Shown here in pieces: positions 34,200 to 45,840 of a stretch of DNA of 64,000 bases. The notes beneath the pieces were generated by a model that saw nothing but the letters and a program-made list of their open reading frames with translations, made no database searches and was not told the origin of the DNA. Position 1 is the first letter of the stretch. The number at the start of each line of letters is the position of its first letter. The stretch covers positions 236,001 to 300,000 of the forward strand of contig JASJOG010000201.1 of the NCBI GenBank assembly GCA_030142905.1, written 5' to 3'. This DNA comes from Heliopora coerulea. Taxonomy: Eukaryota; Cnidaria; Anthozoa; Scleralcyonacea; Helioporidae. A program made the translations under genes and the position numbers.

Positions 34200-35594
34200 T
34201 TTTGGAAAGGAGGAAAAATGATGGGCAAACATTTCTTTGGCGGAACAAATACACCTTCATGCCCATCCCATTGCCCCACCACTGAAAGTCTCGTCCAAAT
34301 TCCGAGTATTTAGTGTTCGGGTTCATATCATACGTTCATTTTAGGTTTGCGATTAGGTAACCAGAATATTCGCTTCCAACCGAATGCAGTGAAAAATGCG
34401 GATATTCAAAATATGGATGCTTACTGAATAAAGAATGTACGAAATTTGGACTACATGGCTTGTCCAACAAACAGACAGTTGATAGATAGTGAATAATTGG
34501 AATAGGCGGCCTGAAGATGACTGCAAAAACACCGAGTAGAATGACATGTGACTGAATGATGAATTGTGCACTTTAATTGGCTTGTACGCTTGGGGATATA
34601 AGATACATGAAAAGGAAATTTGAAAATGGCCACCATTTTGACGAAACTGCGAATAGTAAGCATTTAAGACAGAAAAAAATATCACCTCAATTAACAACCT
34701 TGGAGCGCTTATAAACTTTTGGTCTTAAAGGAGTGACGCTTATTCGATGGGTTCCCTTAATATTGAATATGTTTATATTCTTTATTCTATTTATCTATGG
34801 AAATATAATTTTTACCATTGCGTTGAATTTCTATTTTATTAGAAGCTAGACGTTGCTCATACCCTGTACGGTCATTCTGATTTGGACTTAATTCGATTTA
34901 ATTCTGGGAAAACTGTCCAAATGAGCACTTTCTTGTTGTTTTCAAATTGTAACTTGCATCTGTTTGTTTCCAGTAACGTCACGAACATGTGCTAGTGGTC
35001 AATAAGCGGTGCTTTCGGTATCGTTTGTTTGTTACCAATGCATCATAATGGTTAATCATTCGTATATAAAAATGTGTTGTTTAAAATGACGAAGTGCTCG
35101 GTTTAAACAAAAGTAATCTGATTGAAAATTTAATTCGTAATTTTTATCGGATTTTCGACCTTAAAATGGATCCCAAGCTGTCTACCTTCGCTGCATGATT
35201 TTCGTGAGTATTAGTTTACTTAAGCCGCAATTTTATATTTTCGTAGTGTTTTTTCTTCTCAGTTATTGCAGATAACTGACACTTTTTTGACTTTTCGTTA
35301 ACTTTGCTTCCACGTAGTTCACCTCGTGTATGAACCCTTTGACGGTGTAACAGTATGCATAAATTTTCTTAACAAGAGACGGAATCCATCATTCTTACCT
35401 TTCAACGTCCAATATTTTCCTTTTGAATTCCATGGAAAATTTGAATACGCCTAAAATAATGAACGAAATTTAAACAGAAATGAATGTTATGCACGGTATG
35501 TATGTGGAAGCGACATGGTGATATCATTGACGACATCCAGAAATTCGTTGATGGCTACCGCATTAGCCACACATATGGCGAACTTCAACCTTAA

Positions 35595-36638
35595 GCCAGT
35601 GATACACGACGAGATCTCCGAGACTTTTTGTGTCGAAGACCAGTCTCCAACACTCAAGTTTCCGAGACGATCATGACATATGCTTACGTATCTGTGACTT
35701 TGTTTCGGAGTCTTTCCTTGCTTTATGAAGTCATGCTGGGAGATAACTTGGCGGTTAGTGCTAATACAAGTGTTATTCTTCATCTGATCATCAAAAAACG
35801 TCAAGGAAAATGCAAAAAGCGAAGAGTTCGTATAAGAAAAGTAAACAAGCAAAGGTTCACACTTTTTGTGAACAGTGCATTGTCATGTGCACAGGACATG
35901 TTGGATAAGTTTATGTAAAGTTAGTGATTAATAGTAATTGTAAAACTAGGCGTAGTGACAATCTGTGAGATTGGACTCGGGTTGCGCTCACAATGCTTTT
36001 TGTTTATGAATAGCGTGTTGTATTCAATAGTTCATTGTTCATGTAATTAGATTAGGGTGTAATTTCCTTCTGAAAGGATTGTGACAAAAAGGCTTTTGTG
36101 CTTGTCTGACGGAGCAAACATGGTGTAGTACGAACAAGTTGAGAATAATATGGTTTTAAAAAGGATAGACACAGTCCCATCGATTGCACTCTACATAAAT
36201 CGGGAACCAGAGCAGAATCATCGAACGTTCTACGACAGGACATTCAAACAATGCTTATAGGCCAACTCATCATTAAATTTAATCGTCTAGCAATCTCCCC
36301 CAAATTGCGTTCCTCCTGGCAATCCTGGTAAGATAAACTGAAAGTGTTGGGTAACACAGAAATGGTTTTGACTCCCTTAGTTCAGGTATAAGTATTCCGC
36401 CCTTTCTCATGTCGACTGGATGGCTTTATTAACTCTTTGACCTGTTCAGTGACAGGTTTGTGCAACCTGACTGGTTAAGCAGTTTTTTTTTTGTCGAAGA
36501 GTTCCCGTTGTAATTGAAATATGATTCTATTTCGAAGACTTTTTTCCAACACAAAAGTCTCTCAAACTTTGATGATGCACTTCGCAAACCATGTCTCCGA
36601 CATAAAAGTCTCGGAGACTTTGTCGTGTTTCACCTGCT
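35595..36638. mobile_element. DNA transposon, 1044 bp, TTA target duplication (PIF/Harbinger-like)
   Basis: The terminal inverted repeats extend about 45 bp: AGCCAGTGATACACGACGAG at the left and the reverse complement AGCAGGTGAAACACGACAAA at the right, then TCTCCGAGACTTTT in both. TTA flanks both ends (35592-35594, 36639-36641). The paralogous site in the right duplication copy (near 47850) and a third related site (near 48098) each show a single TTA with uninterrupted flanks, so this is an insertion with a 3-bp duplication. Internal frames (35628-35918 on +, 35487-35852 on -) lack recognisable transposase motifs, so it is probably non-autonomous. Confidence 0.85.
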
Positions 36639-36652
36639 TTAGGTCGCCATCT

Positions 36653-36728
36653 GAGTCTTGGTAGCTCAATGATAAGAGCACATCACCGATCATCAGAGGT
36701 GTGGGGGTTCGATCCCCGTTTGGTGCTC
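36653..36728 (+). repeat. tRNA-like sequence (SINE head), left duplication copy
   Basis: An A-box-like GGTAGCTCAATGATAAGAGC forms a D-arm. A perfect B box GGTTCGATCCCC forms the T-arm. GAG and CTC ends can pair as an acceptor stem. The anticodon stem is irregular. A very similar unit with the same downstream tail sits at 47869 and 48112, so it is treated as a tRNA-derived repeat and not a working tRNA gene. Confidence 0.6.
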
Positions 36729-36983
36729 TGAAATTGCATTTTTGAGATACGAGGTTAACAAACGTCGACACCTTGGCCGAAATTGAAAACGAATGAATAA
36801 CGCGAGTTCTACGCTAAACGTATTCCTTCAACCTCTGTTGAAAATATAGTAAACTCGAAAGCTATTAAAGAAATTGAAAAGAATTCAAATGGCTGTTTTC
36901 CGCTTGTAATGCGGAAAATGATGCATTGTTACTCACCTAGTTTCTAGCCAATTAAATCAAAGAGGGGATGACCTAGTCGAGTA

Positions 36984-37347
36984 CAACATGTTCTATCTAC
37001 AAAAGTATCATGATTATCATGACCCCCAGTGGATGGCCAGGAATAGTCTGAGGGTGAGGATTAGCTTTAGGTGCTTATCACTCCCGGAAGGTGCTTAAGA
37101 AGAAACAACTTATCACATGTGGGAAACCTTCATTTCCCTTAAATAAATAATAGTTATCTTTTCTCCTAGTTTGAACGCGTGAGACTAGGTCCTAATCCTA
37201 ACCCTAATCCTATTCTAAGTTTTCACTAGATAGGTCTCATTCTTTTTGAATTGGATGAGTGTCGCGCACTGGGGATCATGATAATCATCACGCTTAGCTC
37301 CTATGACATATGATGATTATCTTGATAGTCTGTCAAAGAGCACGCTG
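36984..37347. mobile_element. hAT-like MITE, 364 bp, 7-8 bp target duplication
   Basis: TCGAGTA occurs at 36977-36983 and 37348-37354. The tips CAACATGTTCT and CAGCGTGCTCT (reverse complement) match at 8 of 11 positions. The right segmental-duplication copy (near 48877) has the flanks with one TCGAGTA and nothing between. An internal inverted repeat (ATCATGATTATCATGA at 37008 against its complement at 37275) adds about 25-bp inner arms. Tip sequence and duplication length suit hAT. Confidence 0.75.
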
Positions 37348-37560
37348 TCGAGTAGCATGGATAGCGAAATAATTTTCCAGAACAGCATTGTAAACTTGCA
37401 AACCTCTCTAAAGGCATTCTTTCGTTCTTATACTACAAACATATTGATGCTTTCATAATGTTAAATTATACCCCGTAAATTATATGAACCTTGCAGAAAC
37501 TCGGTTCAACAATACTGGTTAAGTATGCATAAAGTAAGACTGAAAACAAGTAGTGCTGGT

Positions 37561-39229
37561 CTAGAAGCTCCATAATTTTTGTTTGTAATTCTATTTTACT
37601 ATCTCATTGTAAACAATGGACGTATTTCAACCCTTATGGGTTGCAAAGTCTAGTAAAAACGTATTGAATTGGAACATTTTCATTTATATTCCTCATTGCT
37701 CCTTTTCCTTTATTCTTTTGGGGGGAATATATTCAATAGCTTCTGTCAATTGGCTGTTTAAAAAGCTAGTGGTACTTTCTACCAGTAAATGGGGGATGCG
37801 AGGCCTTAAACAATGAAGGAAAACAGTAGAATAACAAGGAACTCATATTCCCTCTAATATTCTCCTCCCATATTCCTTACATATTCCCCCCAAATATTCC
37901 ACTGTAATGTTACCCGCGCCACTCCTTATCTTCCTTCTAATTTAAAAACAAAAATAATGACCACCAAGTACACTTCAACTATTCAAGTTTTGATAAGTCT
38001 TATTGACAAGTGTAAAACATCTCACATTTTAAATACAACTGAGCAGTTGCTTATATTGAAACACATGATTTAGCTTGGGAAACACTATCGTCTACTTTAA
38101 ATTCCTTTGTTACTGGTCATTCATGAAACAGTCCTTGCTGCTTTGTAAAACTTCGCTTAAAGCTTTTCTTTTCTTATCTTATTATCTTATTCTTATCTTA
38201 AAACTTATCTTTTCCACAAACCCTTTGGTAGGTACGAAGAGAACTGATATACTTTTTTCTTATGACCTGTTAAGTCGGATTCGATTCGACTAAGTAAAAA
38301 AACTTACCTTACAACTATAACCAATTGATTGATCCACTGTCAGATGACTTACGAAAATACTTACTTTAATATTACGTTTTAAAGACCTATTATTAAATTT
38401 GCAATTGTTTTAGCACAAGGATAACCGGCATAAAAGTATCAAATGTAGTAAAATAGAAATTTAGGGATTAGTCGGCATAGCGTGGCTAGACAAAAATATA
38501 TTTGGGGGGCTTATAGGGATTAGAAGCATTCAGGTGGGGTGCCAGTCCTGAGACTGAGTGAACACTGTTGCAGTACGGTGATACCCAAGATAAAATTGGA
38601 ATTTTATCATCAGATAGGCCACAGGCGTTTTGTTTACATGATTAATATTACATGCAGGACTCTTAAATGCAGCTCCAGCCGTTTTAACTTCTTTAAAGTT
38701 GTAATAACTTCTGATATAAATTCATGTCCAAAGAATTTTCATAGAAATAGTTTTCTACTGTCTAGTGCCTTGCATGCCCAAAAACATTATTAGTCGCTGA
38801 TCTGAGTTCAACTCTAATGGTTTCTTTTGTTTCGTATACTCAGTTTTAGAACTGTATTTTGAATTTTCCGGGAAAAAAACTTTTTAAGCTTTTTTTTTTT
38901 TTTTCACTAATACTGGATTGCGCTACACTATCACTGTGGAAATACTTTCCATATCTTAAATTTTAAATAACCGGTAACCTATTTAACTATTTAATGTTAT
39001 TTAAACACGGTGGCCTTTCAGACAGTCTGCTTTTCAAAGGGACTTGTAAAATATCTACATACAAACGTGATCTTAATATGTTACATATCTGTGTTCCCAC
39101 TTAGATATAACTATTTACAAAATGAAAAAAATGAGCTATTCAGTTATTGCATAACTTATTTTTGACTGTTTCAAAGTCTTAGTATTAATATTGTTGACTA
39201 TTATTTGATCTAATCTGTTCCTGCACACA
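37561..39229 (+). other. No gene recognised
   Basis: Beyond the duplication edge. A poly-T tract lies at 38888-38904. The short plus frames have no motifs. Confidence 0.4.
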
Positions 39230-40210
39230 GCTTCTCTATAGCAAAAGCTTAGTCTTCAGGGAATTAGTTTTTGGCTTATTTAATGTAAGATTTGTGTTAT
39301 TACTACGTAAGTTATAATACTGGTTATCACATATGTTGAACAATTCTGACAAATAGTTTGGTGCTAAACCCTTAAGTATCTTGTATATCATCATCGATTC
39401 ACGTTGATTCAAAGTATTGATGACAGGAGACCATCTTAAGTTTTTAAAGATTTCGACTGATCGAATTTTATATGTAGATCCAGTAATAATCCTAGCTGCG
39501 CGCCTCTGCAGTTTGAATAGCTATTCTATCGATATTAGAATTGTTGCCATCATGCCCTACAGTAGAACAATAGTTGAAATGTTACAACACCAGTGCATTG
39601 TACATGGTGATTAAAGTATCTTGAGGTACAAACTGTCTAGCTTTTTTTAACAAGCTAATATTTCTAGATATAATTTTGCATTGCCCTTCATTGTGTTTGT
39701 TCCATTTCAGCTGTTCATCGATGATTACACCTTACACCTTTTTATTTGATACTTGTTTGATAGTCTGTTCCCCAATTGTTAAAACAGAATCATTATCTAA
39801 GAATGCTTGTAATCGTCTTGATCCGATAATCATGTACTCAGTCTTTTCTTTATTCAAAGTCAATTTGTTTGACAACAACCATTTATGGACATTTTCAAGA
39901 TCTGAGTTAAGTTTTTCTTGGATTCGTAAATAATTGCTGCCCTCGCACGATAAGTTAGTGTCATCGGCGAATAAGGCTGCATTTGTTTTTTTAGGTTAGA
40001 CCCTTGCGATACACCGCAGCTTACAGTCTTCGTACCCGTCACCGCTTGATTTACTTAGCAAATTTGCTTACCGTTGTGAATGTAAGACTGAAACCACCGA
40101 AGAGCAGTTCCATGCACACCATACATTTTGAGTTTGGATATAAGTATGTTACAGTCAACGGTGTCGAACGCCTTTTTTAAATCAAGAACACCTGCTTGCA
40201 AATTTAAAAA
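39230..40210 (-). pseudogene. LINE reverse transcriptase fragment
   Basis: The minus strand reads [19 protein letters not shown] (RT motif A) near 40180-40125, LRWFQSYI, and GTKTVSCGVSQGSN (40042 downward). A short deletion removes the LGPLLFL-YINDL block. Eroded palm and thumb sequence follows to a C-terminal tail near 39240. Several frames are needed, so it is inactive. It is related to the LINEs at 0-2.3 and 12.6 kb but not the same copy. Confidence 0.85.
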
Positions 40211-40555
40211 ATGAGCTTTAAACAATTATCTTATAAGGAAAATACTGATAATAACATCTTCTTTAATCACTAAACAGTTAAAAGTTGCAGCAAAATCAAG
40301 TCTATTCTCTTTCTGTGAGCTAAATGTCACACGCGGGTTAGCCATCTCAATATTTGTGACAATTTTGAACAAAACAATTGATTTAAAAAAATAGTGGGAC
40401 GAATCACAACATGTTTAAGACGAATCAAACATGCTGTTAAATCACAGCATGCGAAACTAATTTTTTTATGCAATTCAATATTTTACTAATCAAACTACTA
40501 ATAATCATAAAAAAACTGCTCGATTCTGACTGGCTAATAGCAGTGTAATTTTAAG

Positions 40556-40622
40556 GTTACACAGTGCCGAGAAAAGGTAATTCAGTAACTCCCACTGAAC
40601 TACCTTTTTGACACTGTATTAC
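40556..40622. repeat. 67-bp hairpin, ~30-bp arms
   Basis: The left arm GTTACACAGTGCCGAGAAAA is followed by GGTAATTCAGT. The right arm is ACTGAACTACCTTTTTGACA and then CTGTATTAC. A few mismatches and a short loop make this a probable foldback/MITE core. Confidence 0.7.
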
Positions 40623-41633
40623 TTTTTCATGAATATTATTAATTTGTAATAGCATGATTTCTCTTGTAATTTGAAAAACGCGCACTACTGAGTTTTTCAA
40701 AGACCTCAAACAACACTCGTCCATCAGACTCGTGTTATTTTAATTATGTTTGAAAAACGCACGAGTTTGCGTTTTTAAACTTAGGAACGTTACGTATAAC
40801 GTACTTAATTGCTTGACCATATAAACGGTAGGCTTCATCAAAATGAAGATCAGTTGGCGAGTGACTGATGTCTGAAGCAATTGTTATCATTAAGAGTATT
40901 TCAATTTTTATTCTGAACGAGCCGTCTGAAAGGGCAACTTCTGATTGGTATCCATTTTGACATATTTTGTTTCTGATCAATAAATTCTATTTCAACTGTA
41001 AGGCTGACTCCAGTAAATATATGGAAGAAAAAGACTAGTCGCAGGTGGATGCAGTAGGGGCCTTTTTCGACGTCAGTTATGACGCGTATGCAAGAAATCC
41101 GTGACACAGGGAACGAAAACTTACGTCATGATGACTTCGTGGGAGTCTAAAATTGACAGGCAAAAAAGCCAGTTTACGTCATCTCTGGTTTTACCTTCTG
41201 AGTTGGAAGTCAATCTTCCAGTTTGAATAGATTTCAGTGGTTGCCTTTCATATCATGATCTTATGTCAATGAGAAATAAGTAGTATTATTCTTCAGTTTT
41301 GATTCTTTCTCGTGTTTAATTGGCTACAGACTACTGTTAATTAATGTGTAATGACACGAAATCGTTACATCATATCTTCGGTCATTAGTTTTTATGCAGA
41401 TTAGAATAACGTCATTTCCGCATTAAATTTTCTTAAAGGTGTTTACAAATGAACAGTTGAGTGTTTTGACTCAAGATGTGGAATCTTTGTGGGCAGATAA
41501 TAAGATTGTATGATGAGCCAATCATTGAGTCGGTTTGCGCATCATATCGAGAATGACCTGTGCCACTGTTCGTGCTATCCAGCATAAGGCTTGAGTTTGA
41601 GTGAAGAATTATGTGCTGCTTTCAATATACGAG
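40623..41633 (+). other. No gene recognised
   Basis: Paired TTTGAAAAACGC motifs at 40669 and 40747 suggest a foldback element continuing from the 40556 hairpin. Nothing else was seen. Confidence 0.35.
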
Positions 41634-42430
41634 TTGTTGTAATTGTTGAAATTTTAGCCTGGTTTCCATGTAAGTGAAATTGTTGTAATGCAGTCAGCAA
41701 TTGTGGCCGCTCAAGTCTTTCAGGATTTACCACTTTGTGGAAGCGTAAGTAGTAATTGTTGAAATTCTGCGAGTACCGACAATCGATCAGGGATTTGAAT
41801 CAGCTTTAACTTCTATAATAATTACATCATTCGACAGCAAATCAACTTTTAATGGAAACATTCAACACCGACTGTCGACGAAACGAAAGTACTACGTAAT
41901 GCTAATGAAGAATCAACGTCAAGAGTCGCGTTGTCAGTTTGACATAGTTTGACTGACGAGCGGTACAACGATGTTGGTTGGGAGTACCCAGATATCTACC
42001 AAAGATCGTTGGTTGAATTTCGCAACAAAAACAAGTTATGAATTTATGTTCCTCTTCCTTAAATTTTTGCGAATCCTTGCTAGAGCAAACCTTTAGATAT
42101 TCTAACAGTAACTATCGACATAACTATGCTATCTACGTTTGACGTATTGATATGATGAATTGTTTTACAACTGATAAGGCTTCGATCGAGATAAGCGAAG
42201 TAACCGAGACATTAAAGCAAAATTTTTTCCCTCGCCCTGGTCTACGTTTACCAAACTGCTCGCATGCGCAGTTTCAATATAAATCGGTTGATCACTAAAG
42301 CGAGACAACCAGAATTTTTGGTGGTAATTTGGGGCTAAAATACAACAATTACAACTGTGTGGAAACATAACAGTTGTAATTGGGTCGAAGACAATCGCCG
42401 AGTGAATTACGACAATTACAACTTTGCGAA
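41634..42430. mobile_element. Putative foldback element with GTTGTAATTGTTG arms
   Basis: GTTGTAATTGTTGAAATTTT and AGCCTGG at 41635 is mirrored near 42328-42355 by GGGGCTAAAATACAACAATT and ACAAC. Further ACAATTACAAC copies lie near 42410. The interior has no gene-like frame. It directly precedes linker exon H. Confidence 0.5.
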
Positions 42431-42510
42431 AATCAGGCGTGAGGTTGATGGCTCATAAATCTAATGATGGAATCCTAATTAACAAATACCTTTATTGTTG
42501 TTGTTTTAAG

Positions 42511-42579
42511 AGAAAACACGTTCGAGTAGGAGAATTGTTGAAGAAGGTGAACCAAGCACAAGTAGAGCGTTAGTTGAAG
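42511..42579 (+). CDS. Duplicated linker exon H (69 nt, phase 1-1)
   Basis: The acceptor TTGTTTTAAG and donor gtacgt bound 69 nt encoding KTRSSRRIVEEGEPSTSRAL and VE. Exon I, 977 bp downstream, has exactly the same length, phase and residue pattern, so the two descend from a tandem exon duplication. The segment is Ser/Glu/Arg-rich and probably disordered. Confidence 0.55.
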
Positions 42580-42779
42580 GTACGTAAAAAATATATCCAA
42601 AAAATGTCTTGTGTCTGCTATAAGTTGGATCTCATTTGCTTCAGTCGGGGAAGCTGCTATGTGCCGACAAGGAAAACCCACAATTTGGTTTTAATTTGAT
42701 TCAGTAAAATTTTAGAAGTTATTATAAAGCTTCTCCTATGATCATTGTTTGAGGTGAATTGTTTATGTCGTTATAATTA

Positions 42780-43295
42780 TAAATATAATATAATTTTAAT
42801 AAAAGTATATAATGATAAAATATAAAATATATAAGCTATATAAGCTGTATAATATAATATAATTATGTAATGATGCAATAACTAAAGGAATATAATATAA
42901 TATAATGTAACAATATATAATATATAACATAATATAATATAATATAATATAATATAATATAATATAACGTAATGTAATGTAATACAATACGATACAATAC
43001 GATACGATATGATATGATATAATATAATATAATAATATAAAATAATATAATATAATAATATAGTATAATAATATAGTATAATAATATAGTATAATAATAT
43101 AGTATAATAATATAGTATAATAATATTGTATAATAATATAGTATAATAATATAATATAATAATATAATATAATAATATAATAATATAATATAATAATATA
43201 ATATAATAATATAATATAATAATATAATATAATAAATAAATAAAATAAATAAATATAATATAATAATAAATTATATTTATATATATACGAAAATT
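42780..43295. repeat. TATAA pentanucleotide / ATAATATAGTAT satellite
   Basis: About 500 bp of (ATAAT)n grading into an ATAATATAGT 13-mer-like array. The Tyr/Ile-rich frames on the minus strand (42796-43344, 42882-43325) are translations of the array. It lies between the duplicated exons H and I. Confidence 0.95.
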
Positions 43296-43308
43296 CTGAC
43301 TGCCCCAG

Positions 43309-43385
43309 CCTGGAATCGAACCCAAGATCCCCGAATCTACGCATAGGTGCTCTGACCTCTAAGCTACTGAGATACGGCTAGGACA
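43309..43385 (-). repeat. tRNA-like sequence (SINE-type)
   Basis: On the minus strand a TAGCTTAGAGGTCAGAGC D-arm with A-box and a GGGTTCGATTCC B box are present. Outer sequences CTGACTG and CAGTCAG pair around the unit. The acceptor stem is poor, so this is a tRNA-derived repeat. Confidence 0.6.
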
Positions 43386-43487
43386 GTCAGAAATTTTTGT
43401 TTTAATATATAACCACTATAGGTTGATTCAATTCAGTAAAGTTTTTAATTTTTGGAAAGTACTGATTACTGCTTTTTGTTTTTCAAG

Positions 43488-43556
43488 AGAGACAACGCTC
43501 AGACGAGAGAACGTTTGAAAGCAGTGAATCAAGCGCGAGTGGACCGCTAGTTCAAG
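43488..43556 (+). CDS. Duplicated linker exon I (69 nt, phase 1-1)
   Basis: The acceptor TTTTTCAAG and consensus donor gtaagt bound 69 nt encoding RQRSDERTFESSESSASGPL and VQ. It aligns end to end with exon H: basic start, Glu at the centre, then Ser-x-Ser, then LV and an acid or amide. Skipping or including either exon preserves frame, so linker length could vary by splicing or by copy number. Confidence 0.55.
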
Positions 43557-43829
43557 GTAAGTTTGCCAATTATTGTACAGATTACTATGGTCTGGAGAAA
43601 CAAATCTTAAACAGAAAACTGGCAAGCCATTGACCGGAATAAGTTCAGAAATATAAGTAACTGTCAGTTCACTAAAGAAATAAAGTAGTTACTGCCAACC
43701 CAATGAGGTAATGACTACCTAAAACTTTTTTAGTAAACACGAACTTATAGTTCAAACGAAACATATCTATATTCCGCTATCGAAATACCAGGTGGAAAAT
43801 GAAGTCTGGTAATAAAAATTATTGGCCAG

Positions 43830-45010
43830 CAAACAATCTTGAGGAACGACATGTCGCACATAAACACATCGAGATAATTTGAAGATATTTTAATAAGAAC
43901 TAACGTTTCGTCTCTTTACAAGCAACGTCATCACAGTATCATAAGATATGTTTACAAAAATTTCTCGGCTTAAATAACCTACACGATTACAAAAATAGAC
44001 ATGAATAAGGAATAAATTAATGACGTGTCGGACAGGGATTAAGTTCAAAGAGGGAAATATATAGAGTATATCAACACAGCATAAGAGAAAAAAACCTAAT
44101 GTTTACATTAACAAAGGGATTTATTTTCGCGATTAACAAACTTTCTCGAATAAGGGTATCTAATTGAGAACGACCACTAGCCAAAACTGAAAAATCATCG
44201 AAGGAAATCGGGTGTCCACTTTCTCTTTGATGTGTCTCGATGCTGGGCGAAGATGTCGAATGAGAAGTCTCACTACCTGTGTGAGCCGAAATGCCCGTGT
44301 GTTCGCATATTCTACTGTGTAAATTTTAGGTTGTTTCACCCAGATACAACGCGGAACAGCGTTGGCACGAAAACGTATAAACCATATCAGGTCTAAGGCG
44401 CGTAGGAATTCTGTCTTTGAATCGAAAAAAATGTGACAAACGGCATGCTTGTTGAAAAGTCAGTCGGAGGTCAATGTTTGGGTGGGTGGATGATATCAAC
44501 ATCAGAAGTCGTTGGCGAATTTTGAGTCCGTGGTTTCCGGTAAAAAGCAATACTATCGAAAACTGCAATTTAGGTGCTGTGAGCAGTTTAATAAGAGGGT
44601 CAAAAACTTTATTTAAAAACGAGCAAAAACAATAGTCTAAAAAACGTTCCGGATAATCATTTTAAAGTAACAGAGTGTTAAGTTTTGTAAGTTCTTCGTG
44701 AAAAACGGGGTAGGATGAACATATTTTCATACAGTATATCGAAATAAAATAGTATGAATAAGACCTTTTTTTTATAAATCACTGGTAAGAAACTTTCAAA
44801 ATTAGTAAAAAGTCGGGTAAATGTTGGTTTGCGATAAACAGAAGTGGCAAAAGAGTTATTAGGTCGAGAAATAGTAATATCAAGAAAGGATAATGTTTTG
44901 CTGGACTCCAACTGATAATTAAAACTAATATTAGGGTGTGGTGAATTTAAGTGATTTAGAAAAGGTTTGATTTGGTAACGAGATTTAAATAGGATAAAAA
45001 ATCATCAAAC
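43830..45010 (-). mobile_element. PLE fragment, left arm of head-to-head pair
   Basis: The minus-strand frame 44678-44911 reads KTLSFLDITISRPNNSFATS and VYRKPTFTRLFTNFESF, and 44326-44568 reads FFRFKDRIPTRLRPDMVYTF, then CQRCSALYLGETT. These are the post-RT region and the start of the GIY-YIG-linked C-terminus of a PLE subgroup different from the 61-62 kb copy. It is 5'-truncated, with frameshifts. The 3' end has CGAAACGTTAGT near 43900. Confidence 0.8.
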
Positions 45011-45029
45011 TGTTCGAATGAATTTCAAC

Positions 45030-45840
45030 TGCTTTTTTATAGGCGGTATGTTGATAATCCGTTTATTTACAAAACTTACAAAATTTACAAGAACTTACAA
45101 AAATTATTATCCGGAACGTTTTTTTAGACTGTTGCTTTCGCTCGTTTTTAAACCGCTCACAGAAGTTAAATTGCAGTTTTCGACAGAATTGCCTTTTACC
45201 GGAAACCAAGGACTCAAAATTCGCTAACGGCTTTTGAAGTTGATATCATCCATCCACCTAAACATTGACCTCCGAGTGATTTTTCGACCAGTATGCCGTT
45301 TGTCACATTTTTTTTCTATTGAAAGACCGAATTTCTATGCGCCTTAGACCTAGTATTGTTCATACGTTTACTTGCCAACGCTTCTGCGTGTTATATCTGG
45401 GTGAAACAACCCAAAATTTACTCACTAGGATTTTCGAACACATGGACTTTTCGGCTCACGCAAGTAATGCGACTTCTCATTCGACCTCTTTTCCCAGCAT
45501 CGTGACACATAAAAGAGAGTGGACACCAGATATCCTTCGATGATTTTTCAGTTTTGGCTAGTGGTCACTCTCAATTTGATACCCTTATTCGAAAAAGGTT
45601 GTTAATTGCGAAAATAATTCCCTTTGTTAAACTCCTCATTGACTTTAATCAGAATTCGACACGTCATTAATTTATTCCTTATTTATGTCTATTTTTTGTA
45701 ATCACATCTTACTGTGATGATGTTGCTTGTAAAGTGACAAAACGTTAGCTCTTATTAAAGTATTTTCAAAATATACTGTGTTTATGTGCGAAATGTCGTT
45801 CCTGAAAATTATTTGCTGGGCAATATTTCATATATCCATA
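45030..45840 (+). mobile_element. PLE fragment, right arm of head-to-head pair
   Basis: A second, more truncated copy in opposite orientation. KDRISMRLRPSIVHTFTCQR and then LYLGETTQNLLTRIFEH (45319-45543) match the left arm's protein. The shared 3' flank (CGAAACGTTAGT, then TTATTAAAGTATTTTCAAA-like sequence) ends symmetrically at about 43830 and 45840. The two arms form an inverted repeat of about 800 bp around a spacer of about 340 bp. Confidence 0.8.

Larger units (their letters stand above)
34200..37560 (+). repeat. Segmental duplication, left copy
   Basis: It shares collinear, diverged sequence with 46360-49120. The matching landmarks are the stretch around 34340 with 46490; GTGGTCAATAAG near 34995 with 47395; GGAAGCGACATGGTGATATCA at 35508 with 47768; the tRNA-like repeat at 36653 with 47869; and AATAATTTTCCAGA at 37369 with 48902. 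Two insertions (35595-36638, 36984-37347) are absent from the right copy. Both copies lie in host-gene introns or between genes. Confidence 0.8.

Noticed and set aside
36653..36728. Functional tRNA gene
   Set aside because: The anticodon stem does not pair properly, and the unit recurs with a non-tRNA tail at other positions.
36562..36771. DSDGDL in a minus-strand frame, resembling the PB1 acidic motif of 11.8 kb
   Set aside because: It is antisense to the tRNA-like repeat and its flank; no other PB1 element is present.
42796..43344. 182-codon and 147-codon Tyr/Ile-rich frames on the minus strand
   Set aside because: Pure translation of the TATAA-type satellite; composition follows the repeat.
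43880..43935. Hammerhead-like GTGATGACGTTGC ... CGAAACGTTAGT near both PLE arm ends
   Set aside because: The core reads GTGATGA in place of CTGATGA, and no good stem III or cleavage site could be drawn; left as a PLE end motif.
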